NCBI GenBank assembly: GCA_013817655.1
Contig: JACDCJ010000023.1
Location: forward strand, 1-13,919
Reading direction: 5' to 3'
Origin: Actinosomnolentus pattersoniae (SeqCode)
GTDB lineage: Bacteria; Actinomycetota; UBA4738
Length of the DNA: 13,919 nucleotides
Under the pieces are notes generated by a model. It saw only the letters and a program-made list of their open reading frames with translations, did no database searches and was not told the origin of the DNA. Below, piece by piece: positions 12,978 through 13,919 of the stretch; position 1 is the stretch's first letter, and each line of letters starts with the position of its first letter. Both the position numbers and the translations under genes were made by a program.

Positions 12978-13586
12978 TCAGCCCGAGATCAACTCCTCGA
13001 TCGCGCGGATGAGCGTCGGTCGGTAGACGGTCCCCAGGGCCAACCTGGCAGCCCCGTCCTCGTCGATCAGGGCCCACGCGGGATGCCCCGGGATGCCGAT
13101 GCTCGCTCGCAGGTCGCCGTCCACGTCGATCACCGTGGGGACGTCGCTCAACCCGTGGTAGCTGATGAAGTCCTCGATGTGGCCGCTCGTATCGACGCTT
13201 CCGAGGCCCACGACCTGGATCTCCTCGCGGTAGTCCCGCACCAACTGTGCGACCAGAGACGCCTCTCTCTGGCAGGTTCCTCACCAGGGTGCGAAGACCC
13301 ACAGGACGACGTCGCGGCCAAGGTAGTCGAAGCCGCGGAGGCGTCCTCCGCCCACCCGGGGCCCGTCGAACTCCAGAAGCTGGCGAGCGCCGTCTTCCAG
13401 CACGGTGAAGCGATCCCCCGCGCCAGGCGGCGAGGTCTGGAACGCGGATGAGCCGGCCCCCTGGCTGAGCGGTCCGGGGGGCTCGGGCCCGGCCGAACAT
13501 GCGGTGGCGACGACGGTGGAGATGGCAAGAAGCGCCGGGAGCGCGAATCCCTGGAGAGCCGGAGATCTCTCTACCGCAGTTCGCAT
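12978..13586 (-). CDS. Predicted selenoprotein: TlpA/DsbE-like thioredoxin lipoprotein with Sec-x-x-Cys
   Basis: A 202-residue exported thiol-disulfide oxidoreductase read through an in-frame TGA at 13281-13283. Residues 1-30 are a lipoprotein signal (MRTAVERSP, hydrophobic ALPALLAISTVVATAC, lipid-bearing Cys at C30). The thioredoxin fold starts with GRDVVLWVFAPW; residue 102 is TGA, followed by G-T-C105, exactly the WCxxC site with the first, nucleophilic Cys replaced. The rest is continuous in the same frame: helix QREASLVAQLVRDY, strand IQVVGLGSVD, VPTVIDVDGDLRASIGIPG, and the cis-proline P169 in GHPAWALIDEDG. The arrangement recalls the secreted DsbE/MPT53 proteins of actinobacteria (WAPWCPTC). 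A SECIS-like hairpin follows the TGA (13253-13272). The gene ends with a second TGA that has no such context, and most other genes here stop at TGA, so the code is normal. ATG 13586 has a GAAGG upstream. A Cys-codon point mutation or base error is the alternative. selA/selB/selC/selD are not in this window. Confidence 0.8.
13253..13272 (-). promoter_or_regulatory. SECIS-like stem-loop downstream of the in-frame TGA
   Basis: On the minus strand CCAGAGA-GAGGCG-TCTCTGG: 7 perfect base pairs and a 6-nt apical loop beginning with G. A G-T wobble extends the stem by one pair and a C-G pair follows after one mismatch. The loop begins 16 nt after the TGA. Bacterial SECIS elements lie inside the coding region just after the Sec codon, with a short stem and a G among the first loop bases, at a UGA-to-loop distance of about 16-37 nt, so this meets the criteria at their short end. 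It would be the SelB binding site. Confidence 0.65.
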
Positions 13587-13664
13587 GCCGCCTTCATTCC
13601 AGGAGTACGAGCGCACCTCCTCGGAAGGGTTGCAGATCCCGCGGTTCGCCGCCCGCAAGAGGGA

Positions 13665-13691
13665 GGAGGGGCCGGCGTGGCCGGCCCCTCC
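13665..13691 (-). terminator. 12-bp hairpin after the right-edge secreted-protein gene
   Basis: Arms ggaggggccggc (13665-13676) and gccggcccctcc (13680-13691) with a 3-nt loop, 24 nt after the TAG stop of the right-edge gene. On the minus strand the stem is followed by TCCCTCTTG, mildly T-rich. It separates that gene from the selenoprotein candidate, which therefore needs its own promoter between about 13587 and 13664; none is clear. Confidence 0.7.
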
Positions 13692-13715
13692 GTTTCCCTC
13701 GTTCCCCGAGTCCCT

Positions 13716-13919
13716 CTAGCCCTCCGGGACGTTGGGGTCCACGTTGCCGATCCAGGTCCCCCAGTTCGCTAGCGAGGTCCTCGGACCGTCGTGGATGTAC
13801 TCAGTGGTGAACCAGAAGTCCCCGTCGGGGTTGACGTTGACCTCCGAGTAGTCACCCCAGCGGCATCCGCGGGAGTTGTCGCCCACGAACGCGTTGTAGC
13901 AGGTGAAGCCGTCCTCGGG
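13716..13919 (-). CDS. C-terminal end of a secreted sialidase-like/beta-propeller protein (cut by window edge)
   Basis: The last 67 residues of a protein whose start lies outside the window, ending at a TAG. The sequence contains SRGCRWGDYSEVNVNPDGDFWFTTEYI and then NWGTWIGNV. The RWGDYS...FW...EY...NWGTWI pattern is typical of the C-terminus of large secreted bacterial proteins with sialidase-like or beta-propeller repeats. Two cysteines (FTCYNAF and RGCRW) may form a disulfide, fitting an extracellular location. Too little is visible to name an enzyme activity. It is closed by the terminator at 13665-13691. Confidence 0.6.
   Translation of the reverse strand, partial: PEDGFTCYNAFVGDNSRGCRWGDYSEVNVNPDGDFWFTTEYIHDGPRTSLANWGTWIGNVDPNVPEG

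Noticed and set aside
12978..12980. Genome-wide reassignment of UGA to an amino acid
   Set aside because: The same gene and most other genes in the window end at TGA in natural positions, so UGA is a normal stop codon here.
13281..13658. A complete 125-residue protein ending at the TGA, with a separate 88-residue ORF at 12978-13244
   Set aside because: Both lie in the same frame and together make one thioredoxin fold; the break falls precisely on the first active-site Cys position.

Overview
This window is a gene-dense, visibly GC-rich piece of an actinobacterial (Actinomycetota) chromosome, probably from a lineage outside the well-studied Mycobacterium and Streptomyces groups. The assignment rests on a mycothiol glycosyltransferase (MshA), an RsiG-family protein, an HbhA-like basic protein paired with an XRE regulator, an actinobacterial-type proline dehydrogenase, and several genes whose start codon lies 7-8 nt after a TANNNT box, the pattern of leaderless mRNAs. 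No insertion sequence, integrase, CRISPR array, tRNA or rRNA gene was found.

Layout. Bases 1-321 (minus) are the N-terminal part of proline dehydrogenase. Bases 322-803 hold no convincing protein gene; they contain strong stem-loops, including a terminator-like structure on the minus strand, and may encode a structured RNA. Bases 804-3161 (minus) are a tight operon mshA > GNAT acetyltransferase > YbjN-like protein. Bases 3274-4184 (minus) are an XRE regulator followed by an HbhA-like protein. Bases 4273-5853 (minus) carry an RsiG-family protein and an L-asparaginase II. Bases 5903-6451 (minus) encode a small secreted DNRLRE-domain protein. Bases 6580-9998 (minus) are a two-component system: a 918-residue PAS-PAS-GAF-PAS-PAS histidine kinase translationally coupled to an OmpR-type response regulator. 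Bases 10135-11406 (minus) encode a secreted protein made of two related halves, resembling choice-of-anchor P proteins. Divergent from it, on the plus strand, are an XRE-SnoaL fusion regulator (11653-12324) and a second GNAT enzyme (12369-12932).

The most notable locus is 12978-13586 (minus). It is a thioredoxin-fold lipoprotein of the TlpA/DsbE type whose reading frame is interrupted once, by a TGA exactly where the first cysteine of the CxxC motif should be (A-P-W-TGA-G-T-C). The same frame resumes and encodes the rest of the fold, including the cis-proline. A 7-bp stem with a loop beginning in G starts 8 nt after the TGA. This is the picture expected of a bacterial selenoprotein (Sec-x-x-Cys) with its SECIS element, and an automatic annotator would split it into two ORFs or call it a pseudogene.

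The themes are thiol redox (mycothiol synthesis, the Sec thioredoxin-like lipoprotein), amino-acid catabolism (proline dehydrogenase, asparaginase), signal transduction (two-component system, XRE regulators, an anti-sigma-like protein) and secreted proteins (DNRLRE, choice-of-anchor-P-like, and a truncated exported protein at the right edge).
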